Assembly (NCBI RefSeq): GCF_001905095.1
Contig: NZ_LWLS01000122.1
Location: 1-34,225 of the forward strand
From: Micromonospora sp. CB01531
GTDB taxonomy: Bacteria; Actinomycetota; Actinomycetes; Mycobacteriales; Micromonosporaceae
Length of the DNA stretch: 34,225 nucleotides
Reading direction: 5' to 3'
The translations under genes were made by a program, and so were the position numbers. Below are positions 1-7,951 of this stretch, piece by piece. Position 1 is the stretch's first letter. Each line of letters starts with the position of its first letter. The notes under the pieces were generated by a model. That model saw only the letters and a program-made list of their open reading frames with translations. It was not told where the DNA came from and ran no database searches.

Positions 1-134
1 ATTAGGGCGGCGGCCGAGCCGATACCGTTGTTGATGCGGCTCTGTTTCGCCACCTCCCGAGTCTGTAAGGCAGAGAAGCACAATGACACCGCGACCAGCG
101 CTAGACCAGCGACGCTGAGGACCGTCTCCTGCAT
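1..134 (-). CDS. Membrane-anchored hypothetical protein, N-terminal fragment
   Basis: The minus strand is open from an ATG at 134 to the window edge (44 codons). It begins MQETVLSVAGLALVAVSLCF, one hydrophobic helix over residues 4-22, followed by a polar stretch (LQTREVAKQSRINNG). Helix-then-charged-region is typical of small actinobacterial signal-anchor proteins. A Shine-Dalgarno-like GGAAGGGG lies about 11 nt upstream of the ATG. The C-terminal part is outside the window, so the function cannot be assigned. The call rests on the start context and the plausible N-terminus. Confidence 0.5.
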   Translation of the reverse strand, partial: MQETVLSVAGLALVAVSLCFSALQTREVAKQSRINNGIGSAAAL

Positions 135-609
135 GTCCGGCCTACCCCTTCCGAGGATGGGAGTCTGTCCTCACGCTACGGTGGGACCGCAACCACCTGC
201 AGTAGTCGTGTTCGGGTGTGGGAACGGGCAGTCGACGAGCTGCGGGTCGCGCTCGGCCGGGCCAGGCAGGGTGGACCCGGCTGCGGCGCGGCCGCGACCT
301 CGACGACTTGGTTTCAACGCGGGGCGCCGACTCCAACGCTCAAAGAGTTAGGAGCTCTAAGCCCATCGCGTCACCGCCTGAGCACCGCTTCGCCCCGCGT
401 TCCGAATCCGAAGTAGTCGGCTCCGCGAGATCTCTTGCTGATCTGCAGGTATCAGGCTCTGCGCGTGGCGGGCAGCGGACCAGGAAGGGCGGCGGTAATC
501 TTCGCCGGGGTCGACCGTCGCCGAGGTCGCCCCACTCTGTGGGCAACCGGTCGCCGAGCCCAGGCGTCTTGTCAGATGTTCGCCCGAAGTGATCGAGTTA
601 GGGGTACCG
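135..609. other. Gene-free region upstream of the ABC export operon
   Basis: About 475 bases separate the divergent left-edge gene from the adaptor lipoprotein. The open frames here have no ribosome binding site and no recognisable protein signature, and they read as noise in GC-rich DNA. Promoters for both flanking genes should lie here, but I cannot identify a convincing -35/-10 pair. No tRNA-like fold was noticed. Confidence 0.4.
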
Positions 610-1614
610 GTGCGAAGGCTGTTGTCACTCTGCGTCCTTGCGATGTTTGTGGCCGCGGTGGCGGGCTGCAGCGAGCCGAGCGCGCAGGCGGAGACGCCTG
701 GTCTCGCGCCCCGGGGCACGACAATGACCACGGTGCAGCCCACCCGCCAAGACCTTGCCAATAAAGTGAGCCTGTCCGGGAAGGTGACCATCAACCCGGT
801 ATTCGGGATCGTGGCCCCAGCCGCCGGGCAGGTGCGGTATCGCGATGTCAGGACGCCGCAGAGCACGCCGACCAAGCCGACGAGGGTGGCGAGCGTCTGG
901 GCGTCCGGCAAGGCGCACCGCATCGAAGTCCCGGCGGGTGCGGTGTTCGCCGGCAGGCTGGTGGACGACGGCTCCAAAGTGACCGCCGGGATGCCCATCG
1001 TTTCGGCAAAGAAGGTCGGCTACGGGCTCGTCGCCGACATCGACGGCGCCCAGGCTTACCAGATCTCGGATTCTCTCGCGACGGTCCAGGCCCAGATCAA
1101 GAACGGTCCCGGGCCGTTCCCGTGCAAGGTGCTCGGCACCATCGCCGCGCTGCCCGCCGGCACCATCCCGGACCCGCCGGCGGCACCGCCGTCCGCCGCG
1201 CCGTCCGGCCAGCCGTCCGCCCCGCCAGTCGTCCAGGCGTCGCCAAGCCAGCAGGATCGGACCGAGCCGTCGGAGCCGACCGGGATGCGCCTGATGTGTA
1301 CCGCGCCCGCCAACGTGAAGCTGATCAACGGTGCCAGCGCCACGCTCGAGGTGGTGACCGCGAGGGCCACCAAGGCGCTGGTGCTCCCGGTCGAAGCGGT
1401 CGCCGGCGGGCAGGGCCTGGGCAAGGTGGACGTGGTCAAGCCGGACGGTAGCCGGGAGACCAGGGATGTCGTGCTCGGGCTCAGCGACGGCAAGGTCGTG
1501 CAGATCAAGTCCGGTCTCACCGGCGAGGAGACGGTCGCGGTCCCTGGCCCGAACCTCCCACCCGCCAAACCAGGCGTAGAGGGTGACCCGTCCGCTCCGA
1601 TGGGTGGAAAGTGA
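610..1614 (+). CDS. Periplasmic-adaptor-like lipoprotein of a MacAB-type ABC exporter
   Basis: A 334-residue exported lipoprotein. It has an Arg-Arg N-terminus, a hydrophobic stretch and the lipobox VAGC (lipidated Cys 20). The middle contains HlyD/MacA-like segments: a strand after TRQDLANKVSLSGKV, a barrel-sandwich-like piece (AGAVFAGRLVDDGSKVTAGMP), a Pro/Ser-rich linker near residues 195-225, then a C-terminal beta region (VLPVEAVAGG to GLTGEETVAVPG) typical of membrane-fusion proteins. The family links or gates ABC permeases outside the membrane. The start at GTG 610 is preferred over GTG 589 because GTTAGGGG lies 6 nt upstream and the signal peptide fits. It overlaps the ATPase gene by 4 bases (GTGA). 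The exported substrate is unknown. Confidence 0.8.
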   Translation: MRRLLSLCVLAMFVAAVAGCSEPSAQAETPGLAPRGTTMTTVQPTRQDLANKVSLSGKVTINPVFGIVAPAAGQVRYRDVRTPQSTPTKPTRVASVWASGKAHRIEVPAGAVFAGRLVDDGSKVTAGMPIVSAKKVGYGLVADIDGAQAYQISDSLATVQAQIKNGPGPFPCKVLGTIAALPAGTIPDPPAAPPSAAPSGQPSAPPVVQASPSQQDRTEPSEPTGMRLMCTAPANVKLINGASATLEVVTARATKALVLPVEAVAGGQGLGKVDVVKPDGSRETRDVVLGLSDGKVVQIKSGLTGEETVAVPGPNLPPAKPGVEGDPSAPMGGK

Positions 1615-2315
1615 CGGCGTTGCTGGAGCTCCACGGGATCACGAAGACGTTGAAGGGCCAGAAGGCGCCGCGCGTCATTCTCGACGGCACCGACTTGACC
1701 GTCGATGGTGGTGAGAGCGTGGCCATCCTCGGACGGTCGGGATCCGGCAAGAGCACGCTGCTCAGCCTGATCGGCCTCTTCGACCGGCCCGACGGTGGGC
1801 GGTATCTGCTGGATGGGCGGGACATCACCCGGCTGCCGGAGCGGAAGGCGGCAGCTCTGCGCAGCGCCGAGTTCGGCTTCGTGTTCCAGCGGTTCTTCCT
1901 GCTCAAGCACCTGACCGCCGCGCAGAACGTGGCGATGGCCCTGGTCAACGGCCAGGGCTGGCTGTCGCGCCGCAAACGCAGGGCCCGGACCATGGCGGCC
2001 CTCGACCGGGTTGGCATCGCCCATCTCGCCAAGCACCGGCCGGCCCGCCTGTCCGGCGGCGAGCAACAGCGGGTGGCGATCGCCCGGGCGCTGGTGCGGG
2101 AGCCGCGTTTGCTGCTGGCCGACGAGCCGACCGGTGCGCTGGACACGGAGACGGGCAACCTGGTGATCGAGGTGCTGCGCTCGGCGACCGACCGGGGCTG
2201 TGGCCTGATCCTGGTCACCCATGACTGGGACCACGCCAACAAGATGCAACGCGTGCTGCGCCTCAGCGACGGAAAGCTTCATCCGGCTAGCGACACGAGG
2301 AGGGTGCTTCAGTGA
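1611..2315 (+). CDS. MacB/LolD-type ABC transporter ATP-binding protein
   Basis: A 234-residue nucleotide-binding subunit with every expected motif: Walker A GRSGSGKST (41-49), Q-loop Gln 93, signature LSGGEQQR (147-154), Walker B LLLADE (167-172), D-loop ALDT, and H-loop His 204 in LVTHD. Length and motif spacing match the MacB/LolD/FtsE family that drives export or mechanotransmission rather than uptake. The GTG start overlaps the upstream stop as GTGA, so translation is coupled. It works with the adaptor lipoprotein and the permease downstream. The substrate (antibiotic, peptide or lipid) cannot be told from sequence. Confidence 0.92.
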   Translation: MTALLELHGITKTLKGQKAPRVILDGTDLTVDGGESVAILGRSGSGKSTLLSLIGLFDRPDGGRYLLDGRDITRLPERKAAALRSAEFGFVFQRFFLLKHLTAAQNVAMALVNGQGWLSRRKRRARTMAALDRVGIAHLAKHRPARLSGGEQQRVAIARALVREPRLLLADEPTGALDTETGNLVIEVLRSATDRGCGLILVTHDWDHANKMQRVLRLSDGKLHPASDTRRVLQ

Positions 2316-2389
2316 GCGGGCCAGCACGGCGCATGGCGGCGGTCGGAACGGTGCGGGCCGATGCTGAGGGCAGCGGGGTCGCCGCGTGA
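2312..2389 (+). CDS. 25-codon mini-ORF coupled between ATPase and permease
   Basis: A GTG at 2312 overlaps the ATPase stop (GTGA) and has the best ribosome binding site of the operon, GAGGAGGG at 2297-2304 with 7-nt spacing. Its frame ends with TGA at 2387-2389, overlapping the permease start GTG 2386, again as GTGA. The product starts VSGPARRMAAVG and has no recognisable domain. It may be a translational relay passing ribosomes to the permease, which lacks its own good site. Alternatively it could be a frameshifted former N-terminus of the permease. Translation is inferred, not shown. Confidence 0.45.
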   Translation: MSGPARRMAAVGTVRADAEGSGVAA

Positions 2390-3720
2390 TCCGGCTCTCT
2401 GGGCGGTTCCGTTCGGCTCTGATCATCGGTGGTCAGGGCATCCGGGCCCGCAAGACCCGCACCCTCCTGTCGATGGTGAGCCTGTTCCTGGGGGTGATGG
2501 CCGTCGTGGTCGTCCAGGTCGGCGCCGAGACCGCCAAGAACGCTCGGCTGGCTGATCTGGAGCTGCACATGGGCAAGGACGGCACCCGGCAGACCTACCT
2601 GCCGGGTAACGCCGACACCATCCAGATCAGCCAGGACACCCTGAAAGGGCGAAAGGACGCGGTCGCGGTCTCCACCACCCAGGCGATCATCGGAGAGCCG
2701 GGTGTCAGCCCGGTCAACCCCGGTGGAGGCCCGATCGACCAGCCGGGCGGCGGACAGTACGTGGGTCCCGGTGGCGGCGACATGTACTGCGACCCCCGCG
2801 GGTACTGCCAGCCGATGAAGGCGGCCGGCGACGCCCCTGCCGTTCCCGTGCCCGGCAAGGCGATCGAGCTGAGCCTCAATGCGCTGACCGGCGACATCCG
2901 CCAGTTCCGGCCCTTCCGGCCGATGTCCGGCCAGTGGCTGGACTTCTCCTCCGACCCGTCGCTGTCCCCGCGGATCGTCATCAACCTCGAGGCGGCCAAG
3001 GGCTTCACGCGTCATCAGGTACCAGCCGAGATGCGCGTGGAAGGGGCCACCGCCAACCCGACGCCACGCATCATCGGCGTCATCGACGACGGCAATCCGC
3101 AGCCGACCGCCTACACCCGAGCCGATGAGCTGCAAAACTGGGTGCCCCGCGCGAGCAACGGCGGCGACTACGGCCCCGGGCTGCAAGTGATGCTCGCGCC
3201 CACCGCAGCCGACGTGGAGCAGCTCCTACGGATCCGCCTCACCGCCAGCGGGATACCCGCCGAGCAGATCCACTTCGAGACGATCCAGGCGCGCAAGGAC
3301 ATCGCCAAGGAGCTGGCACTCATCCGCTGGATCTTCCTCGGCATGGCCGGCCTGGTCCTCCTCATCGGCGTCGCCGGAATCCTCAACGTCGGACTCGCGA
3401 CCGTCGGAGAGCGGGTCGAGGAATTCGCGCTGCGGCGAGCGGTCGGCACCTCACGGTCGCTGCTGGCCGGCATCGTCCTCGCGGAGACACTGTTGACCGG
3501 CCTACTCACCGCAGCCGCCGCCATCGGACTGTCCGCGCTCGCACTCACCGCGATCAGTACGCTGTTCGGCGATCGGGAGCAGCTCCTACGGGATCTCGTG
3601 TTCCCCTGGCAGGCAGGGGCCGCAGGCGTCATCGCCGGCCTGATCGCCGGACTACTCGGCGGCCTCATCCCCGCCATCCGCGCCGCCCGCATTCCCATCG
3701 CCACCGTCATGCGCGCCTGA
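2386..3720 (+). CDS. FtsX/MacB-family ABC transporter permease
   Basis: A 444-residue permease with the MacB fold. It has a cytoplasmic N-terminus, helix 1 (about 27-46), a large extracytoplasmic domain (about 50-310) with a Gly/Pro-rich insert (SPVNPGGGPIDQPGGGQYVGP) and two Cys near 129-136, then three C-terminal helices (about 314-340, 360-390, 410-432). The last helices contain the family's AGILNVGLATVGERVEEFALRRAVG region, in which E-x-A-L-R-R-A-x-G is the FtsX coupling motif. It should pair with the ATPase and the adaptor lipoprotein. The GTG start overlaps the mini-ORF stop and lacks a strong ribosome binding site of its own. Confidence 0.88.
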   Translation: MIRLSGRFRSALIIGGQGIRARKTRTLLSMVSLFLGVMAVVVVQVGAETAKNARLADLELHMGKDGTRQTYLPGNADTIQISQDTLKGRKDAVAVSTTQAIIGEPGVSPVNPGGGPIDQPGGGQYVGPGGGDMYCDPRGYCQPMKAAGDAPAVPVPGKAIELSLNALTGDIRQFRPFRPMSGQWLDFSSDPSLSPRIVINLEAAKGFTRHQVPAEMRVEGATANPTPRIIGVIDDGNPQPTAYTRADELQNWVPRASNGGDYGPGLQVMLAPTAADVEQLLRIRLTASGIPAEQIHFETIQARKDIAKELALIRWIFLGMAGLVLLIGVAGILNVGLATVGERVEEFALRRAVGTSRSLLAGIVLAETLLTGLLTAAAAIGLSALALTAISTLFGDREQLLRDLVFPWQAGAAGVIAGLIAGLLGGLIPAIRAARIPIATVMRA

Positions 3721-3870
3721 GCAGTTGTGCCGGATCGGCACGCACATCGGCCGAACAGATATTGGGAACGCTGCAAGGCCAGGCGGTGGTATGGATCAGG
3801 TGCGGTCTCGGCCGCCCGAGCGTCCGGCAGTACGAACCAGCGCCGCAACCACCTTGTCTAGGCGTGGGGC

Positions 3871-4085
3871 ATGTCGACGTCGTGCTCCTCGCCTACGGCG
3901 CGGATCCCGAATCTCCGCGAAGACCACGGAAGCGGCCGGTCGCCGCTCGCCGCCGGCCTGGACTTTATGCACCCCGGCGACATCCTCGTCGTACCTGCAC
4001 TGGACCGGCTCTCATCGGCGACCTGCGAGAGCTGCGCGCCGCCGGCCGTGCCCGCGACCAGTTCCCCGCCGGCGTTACCGGCTGA
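3871..4085 (+). pseudogene. Decayed serine recombinase (resolvase/invertase) fragment
   Basis: One frame (about 3898-4020) reads LREDHGSGRSPLAAGLDF followed by MHPGDILVVPALDRLSS. This resembles the resolvase N-terminal domain segment around the conserved LRPGDTLVVxxLDRLxRS motif. The match continues only after a frame change, as IGDLRELRAAGRARDQF ending at the TGA at 4083-4085. The catalytic-serine N-terminus and the DNA-binding C-terminus are missing. It is therefore a short frameshifted relic, lying tail-to-tail with the MFS gene. The start is approximate. It suggests an old mobile element passed through this spot. Confidence 0.5.
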
Positions 4086-5268
4086 CCGGGTACAGGATCA
4101 TCCGCGTTCGGGCGGGCGAGCGGCGGGACAGCAGGTGTCCAGTCAGCGCAGCGGCGAGGCCGGCCAGTCCGGCTGCCGCGAAGCCGCCCGCTGGCACGGA
4201 GACGTCGATCGCCAGCCCGACGATCGGGGATCCGAGCTCGAAACCCGCGCTCTGCGCCGAGGATTGCAGACCTGTCGCCTCACCCCGCACGCTGGCCGGC
4301 GCCAACCGGCTCACCGCGTCGGTCACGGTGGAAAGGGTCGGTGCGGTGAGAAGCCCGGCGCCGACCATGGCCACGCACAACCAGGGCCAGTCGTGGGCAA
4401 GCCCGGCGGGAATTGTCACGAGCCCGAGCAAGCCGAGCAGCAGCCACGTGGGCAGCGGTCGGGGCAGTGCGCCATAGATCAGCCCGCCGGCGACGGAGGC
4501 CACGCCGAACACGGCTACGACCACGGCGGCCCAGGACACCTGACCTGCTTCTTGGAGCGTGGCGACGATGGCGAGGTCGACGCCGCTGAGCAGCGTCGTG
4601 GTGCCGAACGCCATCATCAGTACGGCGATCATTCCGGTGCCCAGCCACTCCCGGCGCGGGGGCCGTCCAGCCGCGCCGGCATCCGCCTCGTCCTCGGCGC
4701 GCAGCGGCGGGTTGAGCAAGGCGATCCCGGCTCCGCCAGCCGCGATCGCGGCACCGACCCCCCACGCGACCACAGTGGGGGACGTCTTCGCCGCACAGAG
4801 GATCACTACCGCCGGGCCCACGATGTACGACAGTTCGCCCTGCACCGATTCCAGCGCGAACGCGGCCCGGCGCTGTCCCGGCGTCGTCATCGCGGCGATC
4901 GCCTGCCTGGTCACCGGCTGGGCCGGCACCATCAGCAGACCCGCGGCGAAGGCGGCGCCCAGGAGGATCCCGTACGGCAGGATCGGCACGCTCAGCCAGA
5001 ACACGACCTGCAGTACGACAGTTACCAGCAGCACGGTGCGCGGGCCCCGCCAGTCGATCATGCGGCCAAGCAGCGGCCCGCCCAGCGCCACCCCGGCGGT
5101 CAGCGCCGCCGCGACACCACCCGCTGCCGTGTAGCTCATGTCCAGGCCCAGCACGACATACATCGTCAGCGCCATCACGTCAGCCGTGATCGCGGCACGG
5201 GCGAGCAGCGAGACGCCCAGCAGCGGTGCCATCCCTGGCACGGCGAGTACCTGTCGGTATCTGCTCAC
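4075..5268 (-). CDS. MFS transporter (drug-efflux-like)
   Basis: A 397-residue protein made almost entirely of hydrophobic helices, about 12 predicted, with a hydrophilic central loop near residues 190-205 (PPLRAEDEADAGAAGRPPRREW) separating two six-helix halves. The segment GRMIDWRGPRTVL between helices 2 and 3 is the MFS loop motif. Length and layout fit small-molecule exporters of the major facilitator superfamily. It is divergent from a LysR regulator with a 72-base gap, a common arrangement in which the regulator controls the pump. The substrate is unknown. Confidence 0.85.
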   Translation of the reverse strand: MSRYRQVLAVPGMAPLLGVSLLARAAITADVMALTMYVVLGLDMSYTAAGGVAAALTAGVALGGPLLGRMIDWRGPRTVLLVTVVLQVVFWLSVPILPYGILLGAAFAAGLLMVPAQPVTRQAIAAMTTPGQRRAAFALESVQGELSYIVGPAVVILCAAKTSPTVVAWGVGAAIAAGGAGIALLNPPLRAEDEADAGAAGRPPRREWLGTGMIAVLMMAFGTTTLLSGVDLAIVATLQEAGQVSWAAVVVAVFGVASVAGGLIYGALPRPLPTWLLLGLLGLVTIPAGLAHDWPWLCVAMVGAGLLTAPTLSTVTDAVSRLAPASVRGEATGLQSSAQSAGFELGSPIVGLAIDVSVPAGGFAAAGLAGLAAALTGHLLSRRSPARTRMILYPVSR

Positions 5269-5301
5269 CTGCGGGACGCTAGGTCACCCGCCAGCTCATA
5301 G

Positions 5302-5316
5302 GAAGTGGTTAACTTC
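5302..5316. promoter_or_regulatory. Inverted repeat in the MFS/LysR divergent promoter
   Basis: GAAGT-GGTTA-ACTTC is a perfect 5-bp inverted repeat with a 5-nt spacer. It lies between the divergent MFS and LysR genes, just upstream of the putative -10 of the LysR gene. LysR-type regulators usually bind dyads in such intergenic regions, so this is the best operator candidate. It is short, so chance cannot be excluded. Confidence 0.4.
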
Positions 5317-5326
5317 TTGGACCTGG

Positions 5327-5332
5327 CATAAT
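5327..5332 (+). promoter_or_regulatory. -10 element of the LysR gene, probably leaderless
   Basis: CATAAT, preceded by TGG, ends 8 bases before the ATG at 5341. A start of transcription 7-9 bases downstream would fall on the ATG itself, and no Shine-Dalgarno sequence exists upstream. This fits a leaderless mRNA, which is common in actinobacteria. Confidence 0.45.
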
Positions 5333-5340
5333 GAACGCTT

Positions 5341-6183
5341 ATGGCAAGGGATCTTGAGACGGCATTGCTGCGGTCGTTCGTCACCGCCGTGCGGACGGGC
5401 AGCATCACCCGCGCCGCGACCGCGCTCGGACATACCCAGCCCGCGCTCAGCCAGCAGCTGCGCAAGCTCGAGAGCGTCGTCGGCCGTCCGCTGCTTCACC
5501 GGTCGCCGTCTGGCGTCTCGCCGACCCGGGCAGGTGAGGAACTGCTGCCGTACGCCGAACGCATTCTCTCGCTCTCCGCACAGGCACTCACCGAAACCGG
5601 GCGCGCGCTTACCGGCCGCTGCGGCGTCGGGTTGCTCGAAGACCTCGCCGCGTCCCAGCTTCCACAGGCCCTCGCCGACCTCGCCCGGCTGCACCCCGGC
5701 GCGACGCTGGAGGTGCTCACATTTTCCAACGCCGCGATGCGGGAGGCCTACGACGCGGGCCGGGTCCAACTCGTGCTCGACGAGGTGCCGTACCTTCCCG
5801 GGCCGCCGCGCTGGACGGTACGCCGCCCGCTGGTCTGGGCGATCGGCCAGGGCATGGACGTGGCTGCCGATCCGCTGCCGGTGGTGCTGTTCTCGAACCC
5901 GTGCTTCTGGCGTACGTCAGTGCTGGAAACGCTCGAACGTGCCGATCGGCGCTGGCGGGTGGCGTTCGAGAGCAACAGCCTGCTCGGTGTGCTCGCCGCG
6001 GTACGGGCCGGGCTCGGCGTCGCGGCGCTCATGCCCGCGAACCTCGAACCGGTCATGGCCTGCCACGACGCAGACGCCCTGCCCACCCTGCCGGACGTCG
6101 AGCTCGGTCTCGCACGGCACCCACGGACCGAAGGTGATCCGCTGATCGATGCCGTGGAGACCGCGCTGCGACGCACGATCTGA
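5341..6183 (+). CDS. LysR-family transcriptional regulator
   Basis: A 280-residue protein with the LysR N-terminal winged helix-turn-helix (about 5-64). The sequence ALLRSFVTAVRTGSITRAAT leads into a recognition-helix region (HTQPALSQQLRKLE) and LLHRSPSGVSPTRAGEELL. A periplasmic-binding-like effector domain follows from about residue 90. It is slightly short for the family (usually about 300), but both parts are present. It is divergent from the MFS gene, which is its likely target. The start is the ATG next to a CATAAT -10 element, without a ribosome binding site. The effector is unknown. Confidence 0.88.
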   Translation: MARDLETALLRSFVTAVRTGSITRAATALGHTQPALSQQLRKLESVVGRPLLHRSPSGVSPTRAGEELLPYAERILSLSAQALTETGRALTGRCGVGLLEDLAASQLPQALADLARLHPGATLEVLTFSNAAMREAYDAGRVQLVLDEVPYLPGPPRWTVRRPLVWAIGQGMDVAADPLPVVLFSNPCFWRTSVLETLERADRRWRVAFESNSLLGVLAAVRAGLGVAALMPANLEPVMACHDADALPTLPDVELGLARHPRTEGDPLIDAVETALRRTI

Positions 6184-6274
6184 GTTTCGCGGCTGGTCGG
6201 CGCGCCGGTTTCCGAACGCGCCTCGCGGCCCCGCCCGGCATGTGCTTGACGAGCCGGCTTTCCTGGGCCGCGCT

Positions 6275-6298
6275 TCGCCGGTCTGCACCCACCGGCGA
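6275..6298. terminator. Hairpin between convergent genes
   Basis: TCGCCGGT and ACCGGCGA form a perfect 8-bp stem with an 8-nt loop, between the convergent LysR and alpha/beta hydrolase genes. There is no T-tract, as is usual in high-GC actinobacteria. A bidirectional terminator role is inferred from position. Confidence 0.35.
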
Positions 6299-6377
6299 GG
6301 CACGGCGTCGATCGCGCCGAGGCTAATTGCGGGGTCTCTTGTTACCGAGGCATCCTGCCCGTCAGTCGATCGTGTTG

Positions 6378-7067
6378 TCACGGACGTGCATCGAGGAATC
6401 GCGTGATTGCAGCCGCGACGGCTTGGTGGTCTTCGAGCATCGGTAGGTGCCCTGTATTCAGGTCGTTCTGCCAAGCTGCGCCGAGTCGCTGGGCGCAGCG
6501 TTGTTGCAGCGTCATCGGCAGCTCACGGTCGTCGGTGGTGCGCAGGTAACCGCGCCACCCGCTCCACGATCGGTGAGCGGTCCGGTCTCGGTAGAGGGCG
6601 GGTGACTCGGGGGTGAAGTCGGCGATGATGCGGTCGGCGACCGCCTCGTCCAGACCATGGGCGAGGCCACGTTTGATCGCCGAGTCCGGGGGCCGGGTCC
6701 CGGCGAGTCGCATCGCGGCACTGAGCACCCACCGGTTCGGCACCGGCATCGCCGAGACGAACGATCCCCCCGGCTGCGGGATCACGGCACTGATCGCCAG
6801 GAACGCGCTGACGCGTTCGGGCACGATCCGGGCGACTTCGGCGCCGATCACGCCACCAGCCGAGTGCGCGACGATCGCGTACCCACCCGGCGGCGTGGAG
6901 TCGATGACCGCTTGGGCGTAGTCGCGCAACCGGGCTCGGGCGCCCTGCGGTCGGGGAGCGACCAAGGTCTGCTGCCCTTCGCCGAGGTCGCGGCGGACGT
7001 CATCCCAGATCCAGGCGGGAAGCCCGGCGCCGCTGAGGAACACGATCGGATCGCGTGAGGTGCTCAT
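6378..7067 (-). CDS. Alpha/beta-hydrolase fold protein
   Basis: A 229-residue hydrolase. The nucleophile elbow reads AHSAGG (Ser 69), and the C-terminal catalytic His is in TGHLPML (His 207). The N-terminal strand FLSGAGLPAWIWDDV carries the oxyanion region, with SGAG in place of the usual HG. Short size and lack of a signal peptide indicate a cytoplasmic esterase or hydrolase of unknown substrate. It is divergent from a WYL-domain regulator across a 50-base gap containing direct repeats, so the pair may be co-regulated. A GGGGGTGA sequence upstream of the ATG supports the start. Confidence 0.85.
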   Translation of the reverse strand: MSTSRDPIVFLSGAGLPAWIWDDVRRDLGEGQQTLVAPRPQGARARLRDYAQAVIDSTPPGGYAIVAHSAGGVIGAEVARIVPERVSAFLAISAVIPQPGGSFVSAMPVPNRWVLSAAMRLAGTRPPDSAIKRGLAHGLDEAVADRIIADFTPESPALYRDRTAHRSWSGWRGYLRTTDDRELPMTLQQRCAQRLGAAWQNDLNTGHLPMLEDHQAVAAAITRFLDARP

Positions 7068-7089
7068 GACACCAGCGTCACCCCCAGCG

Positions 7090-7107
7090 ATGTCACCGGT
7101 ATGTCAC
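7090..7107. promoter_or_regulatory. Direct repeat ATGTCAC in the hydrolase/WYL divergent promoter
   Basis: ATGTCAC occurs at 7090-7096 and 7101-7107, an 11-bp period that places both copies on the same face of the helix. The repeats lie in the 50-base gap between the divergent hydrolase and regulator genes. A CACTAT -10-like element overlaps the second repeat (7105-7110) and ends 7 bases before the regulator ATG at 7118, again suggesting leaderless transcription. Binding by the WYL regulator and autoregulation are inferences. Confidence 0.4.
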
Positions 7108-7117
7108 TATTTAGTGG

Positions 7118-7813
7118 ATGAACCGCACCGACCGTCTCTACGCCCTGCGTGAGGAACTGCGGCGCGCGGGGCCCGCGGGGCGCTCGGCGGAACGACTCGC
7201 CGAGGTCTTCGAGGTCAGCGTCCGCACGATCAAGCGAGACATTTCGGCTCTGCAACACGGCGGCTTCCCGGTCTGGGCTCGACCCGGACCCGGTGGTGGC
7301 TACGTCGTTGACGCCGCTGCGACCCTCCCGCCGGTGAACTTCACCGACGCCGAGGTCTCCGGCCTCGCCGCCGCCGTGGCCGCCCACCGCGGACAGCCCT
7401 TCGACAGCCACGCCCGCGCCGCCCTCGTCAAGGTGCTCGGCGTGATGGACACCCGCGCACGAGAAAACGCCACCGCGTTGAACGGTCGTGTCTGGATCGA
7501 CCACCCCGACACACCCGGCGATGCGCGGACACGGCACGCGATCGAGCAAGCACTCAAAGCACAGCGCGTCCTCGTCGTGGACTACCGCGACCGGCATGGC
7601 ACGTCCACCACCCGGCAACTCGATCCCGTGCTCCTGGCCCGCACCCAAGGACACTGGTACCTCGTCGGGCACTGTCACACTCGTCAAGCGATCCGCTGGC
7701 TCCGCCTCGACCGCATCAGCGCCGCACACCTGACAACCCAGCCCGCCACTCGTATCCCCATCGAAGCCGTTGGCACACCGCCCACCACCGCCGAAGCCGT
7801 CGCCGAGCTGTGA
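7118..7813 (+). CDS. HTH-WYL domain transcriptional regulator (YafY type)
   Basis: A 231-residue protein. Residues 1-60 form a DeoR/HTH_11-type winged helix (RLYALREELRRAGPAGRSAE, then VSVRTIKRDISAL). Residues 137-215 form a WYL domain with the naming residues present as W180-Y181-L182 in GHWYLVGHC and a conserved RLDRI. WYL domains are ligand-sensing folds; in this subgroup they act as regulators of neighbouring genes. It lacks the longer C-terminal extension (WCX) of the PafBC group. It is divergent from the alpha/beta hydrolase, its likely target. The ATG has no ribosome binding site and lies just after a -10-like element. Confidence 0.88.
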   Translation: MNRTDRLYALREELRRAGPAGRSAERLAEVFEVSVRTIKRDISALQHGGFPVWARPGPGGGYVVDAAATLPPVNFTDAEVSGLAAAVAAHRGQPFDSHARAALVKVLGVMDTRARENATALNGRVWIDHPDTPGDARTRHAIEQALKAQRVLVVDYRDRHGTSTTRQLDPVLLARTQGHWYLVGHCHTRQAIRWLRLDRISAAHLTTQPATRIPIEAVGTPPTTAEAVAEL

Positions 7814-7951
7814 AGCCATCCGCCATCGCCTTTCGCTACCACGGTCGACCGACACCAGCCCCTCGGCAAGCCCTGGACCGTCCGACGCCGCCCCGCAGTC
7901 CATCAAGGCCTCAAAAGGGCGTGATCGGAATACTCTTCTGCCCGCGTGGAT

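Noticed and set aside
218..592. Plus-strand open frame upstream of the ABC operon
   Set aside because: No ribosome binding site, Arg/Ser/Pro-rich composition and no motif; treated as noise.
1056..2426. Long minus-strand open frame opposite the adaptor and ATPase genes
   Set aside because: It is antisense to two genes with clear motifs, has no recognisable domain, and is a GC-rich shadow.
7064..7906. Minus-strand open frame opposite the WYL regulator
   Set aside because: The plus strand has a complete HTH-WYL protein; the minus frame is compositionally biased and unrecognisable.
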